Counted from the first letter of the stretch, positions 51,298 to 61,143 are shown. The stretch is 64,000 bases of DNA from Bacteroidales bacterium (GCA_016293845.1 JAEDDH010000016.1:27620-91619), one strand, 5' to 3'. Translations and numbers: made by a program. Notes: a model not told the origin generated them from the sequence alone.

Positions 51298-53412
51298 TTA
51301 ATCCTTCTCCACTCCTACCTTCTCCACAAATTTGATGGCTTTGAGTTTTTCAACGAGAAAATCTTGTTGCGATTTGCTGTTGAGGAGAACTACTACGGTG
51401 ACGGCGAAGCGGCCGTTGTCGGTTTCAGAAAAGTTGAACGAGCGGATGTGGATGCGGTAAGTTTCTGAAATCAACTTGGTGATGCTGCCACTCGCTCCGG
51501 GTTGATAAACGCCTTCGATGTGCAGTTTGGCATTGAAGTTTTTGGATTCGGAGTTATGTTTCCACACTGCGTTGACCACGCGATAAGGATAGCGCGAGAT
51601 GATATTTGCGGCGTTGGGGCAGTCGGTGCGGTGAATTTTTGTACCGCTGCTTGCCGTAACGAACGCAAAAATCTTGTCGCCGGGCATTGGGTTGCAGCAT
51701 TTTGCAAACTGAAAATCAATAGTATTCAAGTTGTCGATAATGAGCAAGTTGCTCTCCGATGTAGCAATATCATCTTGATATACAGAATGTTCCACAGGCT
51801 TGATTTCAGCAGCGGATTTCTCCTCCGCCTCCATTTCTGAGAAAGCATGCTTGATCTTGCTTGGTTCGAGTTTGCCTTCGCCCAGTGTTTGATACAACTG
51901 AACGGCGGAATCCATATCAAAATATTTCACCAACTTATTAACTGCCAAATCGTTGTACTCAACATCAATTTGTTGGAGTTTTTGCTTAACAATATCTTTG
52001 CCCACATCGGCAAGGCGGTTTTCTATAGATGCTAAAATGCGGCGCAGACGTGTTTTAACACGTTGATTATTAACAATTCTGAGCCATTCTTCCGATGGCT
52101 TTTGATTGTTGGCGGTGAGGATTTTCACTGTGTCGCCGTTTTGCAGAACGCTCTTGATAGAGGCAAACTTGTTGTTAACTTGTGCGCCTATGCACTTGCT
52201 GCCGATTTGCGAGTGAATGGTGAAGGCAAAATCCAAAACGGTGTCGCCTTGGTGCATTTTTATCAAATCTCCATTGGGTGTAAAAATGTATATCTCGTTG
52301 CTATACAGAGCCTTCTTGACGGTAGATTCATTTTTGTCGGGAGTTTCGATAGCCTCACGGATTTTTGAGAAAATATTACCCTCTTCTTTTCCATCGGTGC
52401 CGTTTTTGTATTTCCAGTGCGCAGCCAGACCCTTTTCGGCAACCTCGTCCATACGCTTGGTGCGGATTTGAACCTCGATCCAACGTCCGCCGGGACCAAT
52501 CACAGTGGTATGTAAAGATTCGTATCCACTCGGTTTTGGCACAGTAATCCAATCGCGCAGACGGTAAGGATTTGGCTTATATTTCTCTGTTACAATAGAA
52601 TACATACGCCAACAATCTGCCTTTTCGTCCTCGGGTTTGCTGTCGATGATTACACGAATGGCAAAAAGGTCGTAGATGCCGTCAACATCCACGCCTTGCT
52701 TTTTCATCTTGGTGCGTATGGAGGCAATCGACTTTGGGCGACCTTTGATGCTGACGTTCATTCCCATTTCTGCAAATTTCTTTTTCAGCGGCTCAATAAA
52801 TTCGCTGATATACTTGTCGCGCTCTGCCTTTTTGATTTGCAACTTGTCGGCTATGGAGCGGTAAGTATCATATTCAAAGTATTTTAGGCAAATCTCCTCC
52901 ATCTCGGTTTTCACCTTGTAAAGACCGATACGGTGAGCGATGGGACTATATACCAATTGAACCTCTGTGGCGGTTTTGAGAGCCTCATCGTCGGAAAACG
53001 AGTTTAAATTTCGGATTTTAAACAGATGTTGAGCCAAGAGGATTATTATAGAACGCACATCACCAGAGAGAGTTACAAGCAGTTTGATGTAATTCTCGGT
53101 TTGCACTTTTAGTTTGTCGAGATTAAACTCAGGAATTTTGAGAATACCCTTTAAAATACCGTTGATTTCATCGCCCAGCACGTTCGACGATACAACCATA
53201 TCCAATTGGTTTTTAGGAATATAAGCGTAGGCGGCAGCGGCAGCCACAGTGATAGAGTCGGCACTAATTTCGTCTGCCACAATGCTCAAAAGCGGTGCGG
53301 ACGAAGGAGTTTCAACGGCAAATTTTTCTACCTCGGTAAATACATTTTTGAGCGCGAGAGCCTCGTCTGCGGCAAGAGCGTTGATGTAAGTTTCAAGTTT
53401 TTCGGTTATCAT
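51298..53412 (-). CDS. RelA/SpoT-type (p)ppGpp synthetase with degenerate hydrolase domain
   Basis: 704 aa. The synthetase is intact by eye: GRPKSIASIRTKMKKQGVDV, IYDLFAIRVI, KPSGYESLHTTVIGP, EVQIRTKRMDEVAEKGLAAH. TGS (EIYIFTPNGDLIKMHQGDTV) and C-terminal ACT domains follow (AKLHIEGVYQPGASGSITKL). The N-terminal half aligns in position with the HD hydrolase, but the HD pair is missing: the place of AALLHDVVEDT is occupied by VAAAAAYAYI, and RLHNMRT is QHLFKIRNLN. It is therefore probably a synthetase only (RelA-like). A bifunctional Rel would be expected elsewhere. Confidence 0.9.
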   Translation of the reverse strand: MITEKLETYINALAADEALALKNVFTEVEKFAVETPSSAPLLSIVADEISADSITVAAAAAYAYIPKNQLDMVVSSNVLGDEINGILKGILKIPEFNLDKLKVQTENYIKLLVTLSGDVRSIIILLAQHLFKIRNLNSFSDDEALKTATEVQLVYSPIAHRIGLYKVKTEMEEICLKYFEYDTYRSIADKLQIKKAERDKYISEFIEPLKKKFAEMGMNVSIKGRPKSIASIRTKMKKQGVDVDGIYDLFAIRVIIDSKPEDEKADCWRMYSIVTEKYKPNPYRLRDWITVPKPSGYESLHTTVIGPGGRWIEVQIRTKRMDEVAEKGLAAHWKYKNGTDGKEEGNIFSKIREAIETPDKNESTVKKALYSNEIYIFTPNGDLIKMHQGDTVLDFAFTIHSQIGSKCIGAQVNNKFASIKSVLQNGDTVKILTANNQKPSEEWLRIVNNQRVKTRLRRILASIENRLADVGKDIVKQKLQQIDVEYNDLAVNKLVKYFDMDSAVQLYQTLGEGKLEPSKIKHAFSEMEAEEKSAAEIKPVEHSVYQDDIATSESNLLIIDNLNTIDFQFAKCCNPMPGDKIFAFVTASSGTKIHRTDCPNAANIISRYPYRVVNAVWKHNSESKNFNAKLHIEGVYQPGASGSITKLISETYRIHIRSFNFSETDNGRFAVTVVVLLNSKSQQDFLVEKLKAIKFVEKVGVEKD

Positions 53413-53440
53413 AGCGTTGTTTTTTTAATTTTTGCAAAAT

Positions 53441-53472
53441 AAAAAAGCCTGCACGATATTCGCGCAGGCTTT
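53441..53472 (-). terminator. gyrB terminator
   Basis: On the minus strand AAAGCCTGC...GCAGGCTTTTTT: a stem of GCCTGC/GCAGGC extended by A-T pairs with an 11-nt loop and a T-run, 20 bp past the gyrB stop. Confidence 0.85.
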
Positions 53473-53493
53473 ATCAATATTTAAGCGGTTTTC

Positions 53494-55458
53494 TTATGCG
53501 TCGATGTTGGCATAAACTGCATTCTGTTCGATAAATTCTCTGCGTGGGGGGACGTCGTCGCCCATAAGCATCGAGAAGGTGCGGTCGGCTTCGGCTGCGT
53601 TTTCGATAGTTACCTGTTTCAAAGTGCGAGTTTCGGGATTCATAGTAGTTTCCCACAACTGGTCGGCGTTCATCTCACCAAGACCTTTGTATCGCTGCAC
53701 AGTACACGACTCTTCGGAGCCGTTGCCAAGGTCGATAAGCGCCTGCTTACGCTGCTCCTCTGTCCAACAGTACCGTTGCATCTTACCACGTTTTACAAGA
53801 TAGAGCGGCGGCGATGCGAGGTAAAGGTGTCCGCGGTCAATCACCTCTTTCATATAACGGAAGAATAGAGTCATAGCCAAAGTTTGAATATGGGCACCGT
53901 CCACATCGGCATCGGTCATAATTATAATCTTGTTGTAACGGATGTCGTTGAGGTTGGCAGCCTGACTATCTTCCTCTGTGCCAATGGTAATACCAAGGGC
54001 GGTGTAAATATTCTTAATTTCTTCGTTGTCGAGAGTTTTGTACTGAACGGCTTTTTCTACGTTGAGGATTTTACCACGCAACGGCAAGATAGCCTGATAC
54101 ATACGGTCGCGACCCTGTTTTGCTGTTCCACCTGCCGAATCACCCTCGACGATGAAAATCTCGGTCTTGGTGTTGTCTCTCGACGAGCAGTCGGCAAGTT
54201 TACCGGGCAATCCAGCACCCTTCAACTGGCTGTGAGCCTGCACAAGTTTGCGGGCGTTGCTGGCTGCTATACGGGCACGGGCTGCAAGAATCACCTTGTT
54301 GCAGATATTCTTGGCATCGTTGGGGTTTTCTTCGAGATAGTTTTTAAGAGCGTCGCTAATGGCTTGGTCTACTGCCGGAGCCACCTCAGTGTTGCCGAGT
54401 TTTGTCTTGGTCTGACCCTCGAACAACGGCTCTTGAACTTTTACCGAAATAATGGCTGTAAGACCCTCGCGGAAGTCGTCGCCAGAGATTTCAATCTTGT
54501 TTTTGGCAAGGATTCCCGATGTATCGGCGTACTGTTTGAGAGTACGTGTCAAGCCTCGGCGGAAACCGGTAAGGTGAGTACCGCCTTCCTGAGTGTTGAT
54601 GTTGTTGACGTAAGAGTGGATAACCTCGCGATACGAATTGTTGTATTGCAAAGCCACCTCGATAGGAATTCCGCTCTTTTCGGTAGATATATAAATAATG
54701 TTTGAAAGTACGTCCTTAGAAACTTCAAGATAATCGATAAACTCTTTCAAGCCCTCTTGCGAATAGAAGACATCGCTGCGGGTATTGCCTTCCTCATCTT
54801 TACGTAAGTCGATGAGAGTAAGTTTGATACCTTTGTTGAGGAACGAAAGTTCGCGCAAACGAGCAGCAAGAATTTCGTATTGGTAACTATGGCACGAGAA
54901 AATTGTGTCATCAGCCTTGAAAGTGATTTCAGTACCTGTTTCCTCGGTTTCGCCAATTACCTTAACCTCGGTGGTGGGCTTGCCTATTGAGTATTCTTGT
55001 TGGAAAATTTTGCCGTCGCGACGGATAACTGCCTTGAAATAAGTAGAAAGCGCGTTAACACACGAAACACCTACACCGTGCAAACCGCCGGAAACCTTGT
55101 AGGAGTTTTTGTTGAATTTACCGCCTGCGTGAAGGATTGTGAGCACAACTTCGAGTGCCGATTTGCCTTCTTTTTCGTGATAATCGGTAGGAATACCACG
55201 ACCATTGTCGCGAACGGTGATAGATTCGTCTTCGTTGATTGTTACGGTAACATCGGTGCAAAATCCTGCGAGAGCCTCGTCGATAGAGTTGTCAACAACC
55301 TCATATACAAGGTGGTGGAGACCTCTTTCGCCTGTGTCGCCGATATACATTGCGGGACGTTTGCGCACAGCCTCCAAACCTTCAAGCACTTGGATGTTTT
55401 TCGCTGTGTATTCTTCTTGTTCCTGCGTTGCAGTTTGATTTATATTATTTTCTTCCAT
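53494..55458 (-). CDS. gyrB: DNA gyrase subunit B
   Basis: 654-aa ATPase subunit of gyrase. The GHKL site is present: EVVDNSIDEALAG, VRDNGRGIP, GGLHGVGVSCVNALS. The transducer (QTKTKLGNTEV) and Toprim domain with EGDSAGGTAKQGRDR and DADVDGAHIQTL follow. The C-terminus is PPRREFIEQNAVYANIDA. The related topoisomerase IV subunit ParE is shorter and differs in the end, so GyrB is preferred. The gene has a consensus promoter and its own terminator. gyrA is not adjacent. Confidence 0.93.
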   Translation of the reverse strand: MEENNINQTATQEQEEYTAKNIQVLEGLEAVRKRPAMYIGDTGERGLHHLVYEVVDNSIDEALAGFCTDVTVTINEDESITVRDNGRGIPTDYHEKEGKSALEVVLTILHAGGKFNKNSYKVSGGLHGVGVSCVNALSTYFKAVIRRDGKIFQQEYSIGKPTTEVKVIGETEETGTEITFKADDTIFSCHSYQYEILAARLRELSFLNKGIKLTLIDLRKDEEGNTRSDVFYSQEGLKEFIDYLEVSKDVLSNIIYISTEKSGIPIEVALQYNNSYREVIHSYVNNINTQEGGTHLTGFRRGLTRTLKQYADTSGILAKNKIEISGDDFREGLTAIISVKVQEPLFEGQTKTKLGNTEVAPAVDQAISDALKNYLEENPNDAKNICNKVILAARARIAASNARKLVQAHSQLKGAGLPGKLADCSSRDNTKTEIFIVEGDSAGGTAKQGRDRMYQAILPLRGKILNVEKAVQYKTLDNEEIKNIYTALGITIGTEEDSQAANLNDIRYNKIIIMTDADVDGAHIQTLAMTLFFRYMKEVIDRGHLYLASPPLYLVKRGKMQRYCWTEEQRKQALIDLGNGSEESCTVQRYKGLGEMNADQLWETTMNPETRTLKQVTIENAAEADRTFSMLMGDDVPPRREFIEQNAVYANIDA

Positions 55459-55515
55459 TTGGTTTTAAAAATTCTTACTATGGTGGCACAAATAGCACAC
55501 CTTTATATAATAGCG

Positions 55516-55546
55516 CAAAGGTACAATTTTAGTTTTAATATACAAA
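55516..55546 (-). promoter_or_regulatory. gyrB promoter
   Basis: On the minus strand TTTG (55546-55543), a 19-nt spacer and TACCTTTG (55523-55516): a full match to the Bacteroidota consensus, about 60 bp upstream of the ATG. Confidence 0.75.
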
Positions 55547-55573
55547 TTTTTGACGAAAAAAACTTCCGTAAAA

Positions 55574-55756
55574 TTATCGAAACTGTTTTTGCTGCTCGTT
55601 ATACTCAAAGCCAAATTCGTGGAGATATTTTTTGATCTCGTTGGGCTGTTTGTCGTAACTGCTGCAAAGCGATTCGAGGCTGTCGTATTCGCCATCACGC
55701 AAAAGCATATTGATTGTAGAAACCAACATAAATGGGTCGTTAGGTAGATTGTTCAT
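55574..55756 (-). CDS. DUF4250 small protein
   Basis: 60 aa, MNNLPNDPFMLVSTINMLLR then SLESLCSSYDKQPNEIKKYL and FEYNEQQKQF. The NLPNDPxMLxSxxNxxLRD start and the YEY-x(n)-QF end are the DUF4250 signature. A small helical cytosolic protein of unknown function, upstream of gyrB on the same strand and probably transcribed separately because a gyrB promoter lies between. Confidence 0.88.
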   Translation of the reverse strand: MNNLPNDPFMLVSTINMLLRDGEYDSLESLCSSYDKQPNEIKKYLHEFGFEYNEQQKQFR

Positions 55757-55908
55757 GGTGTTGTACGTTTAATTTTTTTGCAAATATATGCGAAAAATAT
55801 TTAAAAAGTGCAAATTTATTTAAGTTTTTTTTTACAATGTGGATAATACTTATTCAGATTTTTTTTATTAACATTGCAAAATTTTACAATTCAAAAAACA
55901 CCATACTT

Positions 55909-57405
55909 ATGGCACACATAATAAACGAAATTTCAAGAACTTTTAACGAGTATCTCTTGATACCCGGACTCACCACCAAGGAATGTACTCCCGACAATGT
56001 GAACCTCCGCACGCCGCTTGTAAAATTCAAGAAAGGCGAAGAACCAGCCATCACGCTCAACGCGCCCTTTGCATCGGCTATTATGCAGTCGGTGTCGGAC
56101 AGCAATATGGCTATTGCCCTTGCCAAAAACGGCGGAATATCGTTTATTTTTGGCTCGCAATCTATTGAAAGTCAAGCCGAAATGGTTCGCAAGGTTAAAA
56201 AATACAAGGCTGGATTTGTAGTTAGCGACGCAAACCTTACTCCCGATGCCACTCTCAAAGACGTTATCGAACTGAAACAAAAAAGCGGCTACTCTACCAT
56301 AGGTATCACCGAAGATGGAACTTCAAACGGCAAACTCCTCGGATTGGTAACCAGCCGCGACTACCGTCCAAACCGCGACCCGCAAGACCGTAAGGTTAAG
56401 GAATTTATGACTCCGTTCTCAAAACTTATCGTTGCAAAATTCCCCATCACTCTTGAAGAGGCTAACGATATAATTTGGAACAACAAGATTAACGCCCTCC
56501 CAATTATCGACGACAATCAAAACCTCAAATATTTTGTTTTCCGCAAAGACTACGACAGCCACAAGACCAATCCCCTCGAACTTTTAGACAGCGAAAAACG
56601 TCTTCTCGTGGGTGCTGGTATCAACACTCGCGACTATGCCGAGCGTATTCCTAAACTTGTGGAAGCCGGTGTTGACGTTATCTGTATGGACTCGTCGGAC
56701 GGTTTTTCGGAATGGCAGCGCGACACAATCAAATGGGTTCGCGAAAACTATGGCGACACTATTAAAATAGGTGCTGGCAACGTGGTAGATGCCGAAGGTT
56801 TCCGCTATCTTGCCGAGGCTGGTGCCGATTTTGTAAAAGTGGGTATCGGTGGAGGTTCTATCTGCATTACCCGCGAACAAAAAGGTATCGGACGTGGACA
56901 GGCTACCGCAATTATCGACGTGGCTGCCGAGCGCGACCGTTATTACAATGCCACAGGAATTTACGTTCCGATTTGCTCCGACGGTGGATTGGTTCAAGAT
57001 TACCACATGGTGTTGGCTTTGGCAATGGGTGCCGACTTTTTGATGATGGGACGCTATTTTGCACGTTTCGACGAAAGCCCCACCAAAAAGATTATGATCA
57101 ACGGTTCGTATATGAAAGAGTATTGGGGCGAAGGCAGCAACCGCGCACGCAACTGGCAACGTTACGATATGGGCGGCGCAGCCACAATGAAATTTGAAGA
57201 GGGCGTTGACTCATACGTTCCCTACGCCGGTAAACTCAAAGACAATCTTACAGTTACACTCGACAAAATCAAGTCAACAATGTGCAGTTGCGGCGTTACC
57301 ACACTGCCACAATTGAAAGACAACGCCAAGATTACCCTCGTATCGTCAACGGGCATTATCGAAGGCGGCGCACACGATGTGGTGCTGAAAGAGCAGAAAC
57401 AATAG
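55909..57405 (+). CDS. guaB: IMP dehydrogenase (divergent Bacteroidota-type)
   Basis: 498 aa from MAHIINEISRTFNEYLLIPG; an ATG 24 codons upstream adds atypical residues. It converts IMP to XMP, the first committed step to GMP. The barrel is split by a CBS pair (LLGLVTSRDYRPNRDPQDRK, INALPIIDDNQNLKYFVFRK). The catalytic loop is GGGSICITREQKGIG with the nucleophilic Cys (usually GPGSICTTR). The Arg/Tyr flap region is MKEYWGEGSNRARNW. The loop differences are diagnostic of the second IMPDH type common in anaerobes, so function is probable but the substrate should not be taken as certain. Confidence 0.88.
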   Translation: MAHIINEISRTFNEYLLIPGLTTKECTPDNVNLRTPLVKFKKGEEPAITLNAPFASAIMQSVSDSNMAIALAKNGGISFIFGSQSIESQAEMVRKVKKYKAGFVVSDANLTPDATLKDVIELKQKSGYSTIGITEDGTSNGKLLGLVTSRDYRPNRDPQDRKVKEFMTPFSKLIVAKFPITLEEANDIIWNNKINALPIIDDNQNLKYFVFRKDYDSHKTNPLELLDSEKRLLVGAGINTRDYAERIPKLVEAGVDVICMDSSDGFSEWQRDTIKWVRENYGDTIKIGAGNVVDAEGFRYLAEAGADFVKVGIGGGSICITREQKGIGRGQATAIIDVAAERDRYYNATGIYVPICSDGGLVQDYHMVLALAMGADFLMMGRYFARFDESPTKKIMINGSYMKEYWGEGSNRARNWQRYDMGGAATMKFEEGVDSYVPYAGKLKDNLTVTLDKIKSTMCSCGVTTLPQLKDNAKITLVSSTGIIEGGAHDVVLKEQKQ

Positions 57406-57436
57406 CAATTGAGAATTGACAATTGAAATCATAAGG

Positions 57437-57475
57437 GCACGGCGTTAGAAAAAATTTTCGCCGTGCTTTTTATTT
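57437..57475 (+). terminator. guaB terminator
   Basis: An 8-bp perfect stem GCACGGCG/CGCCGTGC with a 14-nt loop is followed by TTTTTATTTAT. It lies 31 bp after the guaB stop and overlaps the end of the convergent rarA. Confidence 0.9.
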
Positions 57476-58741
57476 ATATTTTCCATTCCACAATCTATCA
57501 ATCGTTTCTTTGGCTTTGGATTCGGAGGGGTTTTCTTGGGGATGATAGAAGGAGGTGCCGCGGATTTCGTCTGGAAGATATTCTTGATTTACAAAATGTC
57601 CGGGGAAATCGTGGGCGTATTTGTAGTCTTTGCCGTAGCCGAGTTGCTTCATCAGTTTGGTGGGAGCATTGCGAAGGTGAAGCGGCACAGGCAGGTCGCC
57701 AGTTTTTTCGACAAATTCCATAGCGGCGTTGATGGCGTTGTATGCCGAATTGCTTTTGGGCGAATTGGCAAGGTAAATAACTGTTTCGCTGAGCATTATG
57801 CGCGATTCGGGATAGCCCACAGTGTTAACAGCATTAAAACAAGCCTGCGCAAGCAACATAGCGTTGGGATTGGCAAGACCAATATCCTCACTTGCCGAAA
57901 TTATCAGTCGCCGAGCAATAAATTTGAGGTCTTCGCCACCTGCAAGCATACGCGCAAGCCAATAAACAGCGGCGTTGGCATCGCTTCCTCGGATGCTCTT
58001 GATAAAAGCCGAAATTATATCGTAATGCATCTCGCCATTTTTATCATACATAGCAAGATTTTTTTGAAGACGCTGCATCACAATCTCGTCGTTGATAATT
58101 ACTTGGTCGGATGTTTCGGCATTGACCACTATCTCTAAGATATTGAGCAATTTACGGGCATCGCCACCACTCTGACGAAATAGCGCGGTGGTTTCTTCTA
58201 CCTTGATATTTAGTTTTTTGAGTTCTATATCGTTGTGGATGGCATTATCCAAGAGGCGTTCAAGGTCTTCTTTTTCAAGAGGTTTCAAAACATAAACCTC
58301 GCAACGGGATAGCAACGGCGAAATCACCTCAAAACTTGGATTTTCGGTGGTTGCACCAATGAGAGTGATAATGCCCTGCTCCACAGCGGCGAGGAGCGAA
58401 TCTTGCTGACTTTTGTTGAAACGGTGAATTTCGTCGATAAAGAGAATCGGCGACGGCGAACCAAAAAAAGTTTGATGCTGAGCCTTTTCTAACACCTCGC
58501 GCACATCTTTAACTCCGCTGCTCACCGCGCTGAGGGTATACATAGCACGGTTTCCGCTTGTGGCAATAATTTTGGCAAGAGTGGTTTTGCCCACGCCGGG
58601 AGGTCCCCACAGAATAATGCTGTGTATTCTGCCGGTTTCAATCATATTTCGGAGAACAGCCCCCTTGCCCACAATGTGCTGTTGACCAATATATTCGTCC
58701 AAATTTTTAGGACGCATCCGTTCTGCCAAAGGTTGTGCCAT
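57470..58741 (-). CDS. rarA: Replication-associated recombination protein A
   Basis: 423-aa AAA+ ATPase (MgsA/WRNIP1 family) acting at stalled forks. It has MRPKNLDEYIGQQHIVGKG, Walker A GPPGVGKTTLAK, LFIDEIHRFNKSQQDSLL, sensor GATTENPSFEV and SRCEVYVLKPL. The C-terminal tetramerisation part includes SFIKSIRGSDANAAVYWLAR, MLLAQACFNAVNTVGYPESR and YAHDFPGHFVNQEYLPDEI. It is the usual length. Confidence 0.95.
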   Translation of the reverse strand: MAQPLAERMRPKNLDEYIGQQHIVGKGAVLRNMIETGRIHSIILWGPPGVGKTTLAKIIATSGNRAMYTLSAVSSGVKDVREVLEKAQHQTFFGSPSPILFIDEIHRFNKSQQDSLLAAVEQGIITLIGATTENPSFEVISPLLSRCEVYVLKPLEKEDLERLLDNAIHNDIELKKLNIKVEETTALFRQSGGDARKLLNILEIVVNAETSDQVIINDEIVMQRLQKNLAMYDKNGEMHYDIISAFIKSIRGSDANAAVYWLARMLAGGEDLKFIARRLIISASEDIGLANPNAMLLAQACFNAVNTVGYPESRIMLSETVIYLANSPKSNSAYNAINAAMEFVEKTGDLPVPLHLRNAPTKLMKQLGYGKDYKYAHDFPGHFVNQEYLPDEIRGTSFYHPQENPSESKAKETIDRLWNGKYK

Positions 58742-58824
58742 ATATTATTGATTTTTAGCGTTATAATTTTGGATTATCAGTAGTTTTGGTTTTGTTCTTC
58801 TTCTTTTGTTTTATTGCCCTAATA

Positions 58825-58926
58825 TCAAGATAGTAACGGAAACCCATAAGCAATCCTATACATCTGTGACTGTTGGAAAATCGTCAACAGAATCATCAAT
58901 ATCTTCAATACCCTTAGTTTCTTCAT
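58825..58926 (-). other. Possible small ORF, broken or spurious, in the region upstream of rarA
   Basis: From ATG 58926 a 33-aa frame reads MKKLRVLKILMILLTIFQQS and ends at a TGA. The two other frames of the same DNA also look protein-like: an acidic one (ETKGIEDIDDSVDDFPTVTD) and a basic one further on (MGFRYYLDIRAIKQKKKNKT). This suggests an ancestral short gene now frameshifted. A -7 box TATCTTTG (minus strand) lies at 58949-58956. No family is recognised. Confidence 0.3.
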
Positions 58927-58965
58927 TTTATTTATTTACAAGTTTCCGCAAAGATAGAAAAAAAA

Positions 58966-61143
58966 TCAAATTCTAATACCAACAAGCGTCATATCATCTA
59001 CTTGTTCGCGGCCGTTGATCCACAATTGAAGAGATTGGTCAACATACGTACATTGCTGATTCATAGGCATATTAGCAATACTAATGAGAAGATTCAAAAG
59101 ATTTTTAGACAAAAGTTTCTTACCCTCGGGAATATCAAAATGTCCGCCAGGCTGATCCTGAATGCCGTCGCTGCAAAGGTAGACCATATCGCCACTCTGC
59201 AACTCCTCTTCTTTGGTGGCAAAATGGGCTTTTTCGTTAAAATATCGTCCCACAGGCATCTTGTCGCTGTAAAGCCTAATAGCAGAACCGTTGCGAATAA
59301 TATAAGCGTTTTGATAAGCCGAAGCATACACAAGTCGGTGATTTTCAATATCAAAACTACAAATAATCAGCTCAATTCCATCATAAAGCAGTATACCCGA
59401 ATCGTCTGACGTGCCGAGAGTATCTTTGATAAAATCTCGCATACGGTCGAGCACTTTGCCCGGATCAGCGGCGTCGTCCTCAGTTACAAGAAACTCTTTG
59501 AGCGACGACAAACCAAGCATCGAAAGAAAACCACCCGGAATGCCGTGACCTGTGCAGTCTGCCACAACAAACACCTTATACTTACCGCATTGCGCAGCGT
59601 AATAAAAATCGCCGCTGACAATATCGCGCGGACGATAAAAGACAAAACTTTCGGGAAAAAGCGTCTTAATCTTGCGTTCGGATGTGATGGCGGCACGCTG
59701 AATGCGTTCGGCATATTTTATGCTGTTCAATATTGCTGAGTGAACGTTCTCTATTTCATCACGTCGCGTCTGAATTTCGTGTTTTTGTTGGTCGAGAATC
59801 TGATTTTTTTGCGAAAGAATAGTCAAGGCCTTTTTCTTAATTTTCCACATTCGGTACACAAACACAATCAGCAGCGACGCAAGAATCAGCACCACCAACA
59901 GCGAAAGAATTATAATCTGCATACGATGGGTGCGCACAAGGTTGATTTCGTCGATTTGCTTTTGCTCTGCCTCTTTGTAAATCAACGCCTGATGGGTTTT
60001 AGAATCGGCAAGTGCGGTGAGCGAACTATCGTTGAGATACTCCATAGCACATTCGTAGTGCATTTTTTGTTGAGCGAGAGCCTCCTTGAAATTGCCAAGT
60101 TTTTCGTAAACAAGGGTCATATATTTGTGATATTCGCGGCGGAGGTCGGGACCAGTCTGATATTTTTCACACTCTTTAAGCACGGTGAGAGCCTCATTAT
60201 ACTTTTTATAAAACATAAGATACTTAACGTAAGCATAACGTGCAATCATATAATTGGAAATCAACCCATAACGCAGAAAATAATCGCCGCCCATCTTAGT
60301 GTAAACCAAGCAACTATCGGCATAACGTGTAGTGCCAGTGTTCTCGGCAGAGGCTATATACGCATCAGCCATATACGAATAGGCAAGGTGAAGCACATTG
60401 GCATAATACGAAAAACTGTATTTGTTTGCTTCAAGAATTTTTATGGATTTTCGCAGATAATGACCCGTTTTTTGATATGATTTTGTGGCAATGTAATGAC
60501 ATCCGAGCCAAAAATAATCGCACGCCAAATCAAGAGTGTTGTTGGTGATAGAATCAAGTTCGATAGCCTTCATAAGATACTCCTCGGCGTTTTCGTAAAG
60601 GGTAAGGTTGGTGCTTACGCGGCCGAGATTCTGATACGAATAAGCAATCTGTGCGGTATCGTGACGGTTGATACTGCTTTCGAGCGATTGGTTGAGGTAA
60701 TAAAACACGCTGTCGGGAAGATGCAATGCCTCAAAGCCCTGAGCAAGATCTACGCAGCAAAACACAATCTGACGATGGTCGCGCTGAGGATTATAAAGGT
60801 TGTAACTTTTGCGCAAATGTTCGATAGAGGTGTACAACTCGTGACGGTGATAATACCGCGCACCCATAACGTGGTGAGCTCTTGCAATCATAAACGTGTC
60901 GGTAGGGCGGCAGAGATCGAGAGCAGTATTGCAATAATGCAGAGCCGAATCGATATTGTAGACAATAAACGCCATATCCACGTAATGCCCCGTCTTGGCA
61001 CTATCGGAACTTTGTGGAGTGATAAGGCGTTTGATGCTGTCAACAAGCACCATCGAAGGATCGCGCGAAGGCTGCGCAACACTTACTGATAGCGTAGTAA
61101 ACCACAACATTAAAGCCGATATCAAAGCCAAAAGACGGTTCAT
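58966..61143 (-). CDS. TPR-containing SpoIIE-type PP2C phosphatase
   Basis: 725 aa. Signal peptide 1-24, then TPR-like helical repeats (about 60-390: YYHRHELYTSIEHLRKSYNL, AYSYQNLGRVSTNLTLYENA). One membrane helix lies near 407-430 (IIILSLLVVLILASLLIVFV), then a coiled coil (ILDQQKHEIQTRRDEIENVH). The SpoIIE phosphatase domain has RDIVSGDFYYAAQ, VVADCTGHGIPGGFLSMLG and LVYLCSDGIQDQ. Metal-binding Asp residues are present. The extracytoplasmic TPR sensor and internal phosphatase suggest a signalling switch, probably acting on an anti-anti-sigma type target that is not in the window. It ends the tat-lipoprotein-rSAM gene run. Confidence 0.88.
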   Translation of the reverse strand: MNRLLALISALMLWFTTLSVSVAQPSRDPSMVLVDSIKRLITPQSSDSAKTGHYVDMAFIVYNIDSALHYCNTALDLCRPTDTFMIARAHHVMGARYYHRHELYTSIEHLRKSYNLYNPQRDHRQIVFCCVDLAQGFEALHLPDSVFYYLNQSLESSINRHDTAQIAYSYQNLGRVSTNLTLYENAEEYLMKAIELDSITNNTLDLACDYFWLGCHYIATKSYQKTGHYLRKSIKILEANKYSFSYYANVLHLAYSYMADAYIASAENTGTTRYADSCLVYTKMGGDYFLRYGLISNYMIARYAYVKYLMFYKKYNEALTVLKECEKYQTGPDLRREYHKYMTLVYEKLGNFKEALAQQKMHYECAMEYLNDSSLTALADSKTHQALIYKEAEQKQIDEINLVRTHRMQIIILSLLVVLILASLLIVFVYRMWKIKKKALTILSQKNQILDQQKHEIQTRRDEIENVHSAILNSIKYAERIQRAAITSERKIKTLFPESFVFYRPRDIVSGDFYYAAQCGKYKVFVVADCTGHGIPGGFLSMLGLSSLKEFLVTEDDAADPGKVLDRMRDFIKDTLGTSDDSGILLYDGIELIICSFDIENHRLVYASAYQNAYIIRNGSAIRLYSDKMPVGRYFNEKAHFATKEEELQSGDMVYLCSDGIQDQPGGHFDIPEGKKLLSKNLLNLLISIANMPMNQQCTYVDQSLQLWINGREQVDDMTLVGIRI

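Noticed and set aside
53884..54705. 273-codon open frame antisense to gyrB
   Set aside because: Entirely within gyrB, with Val/Cys/Phe-rich non-protein composition.
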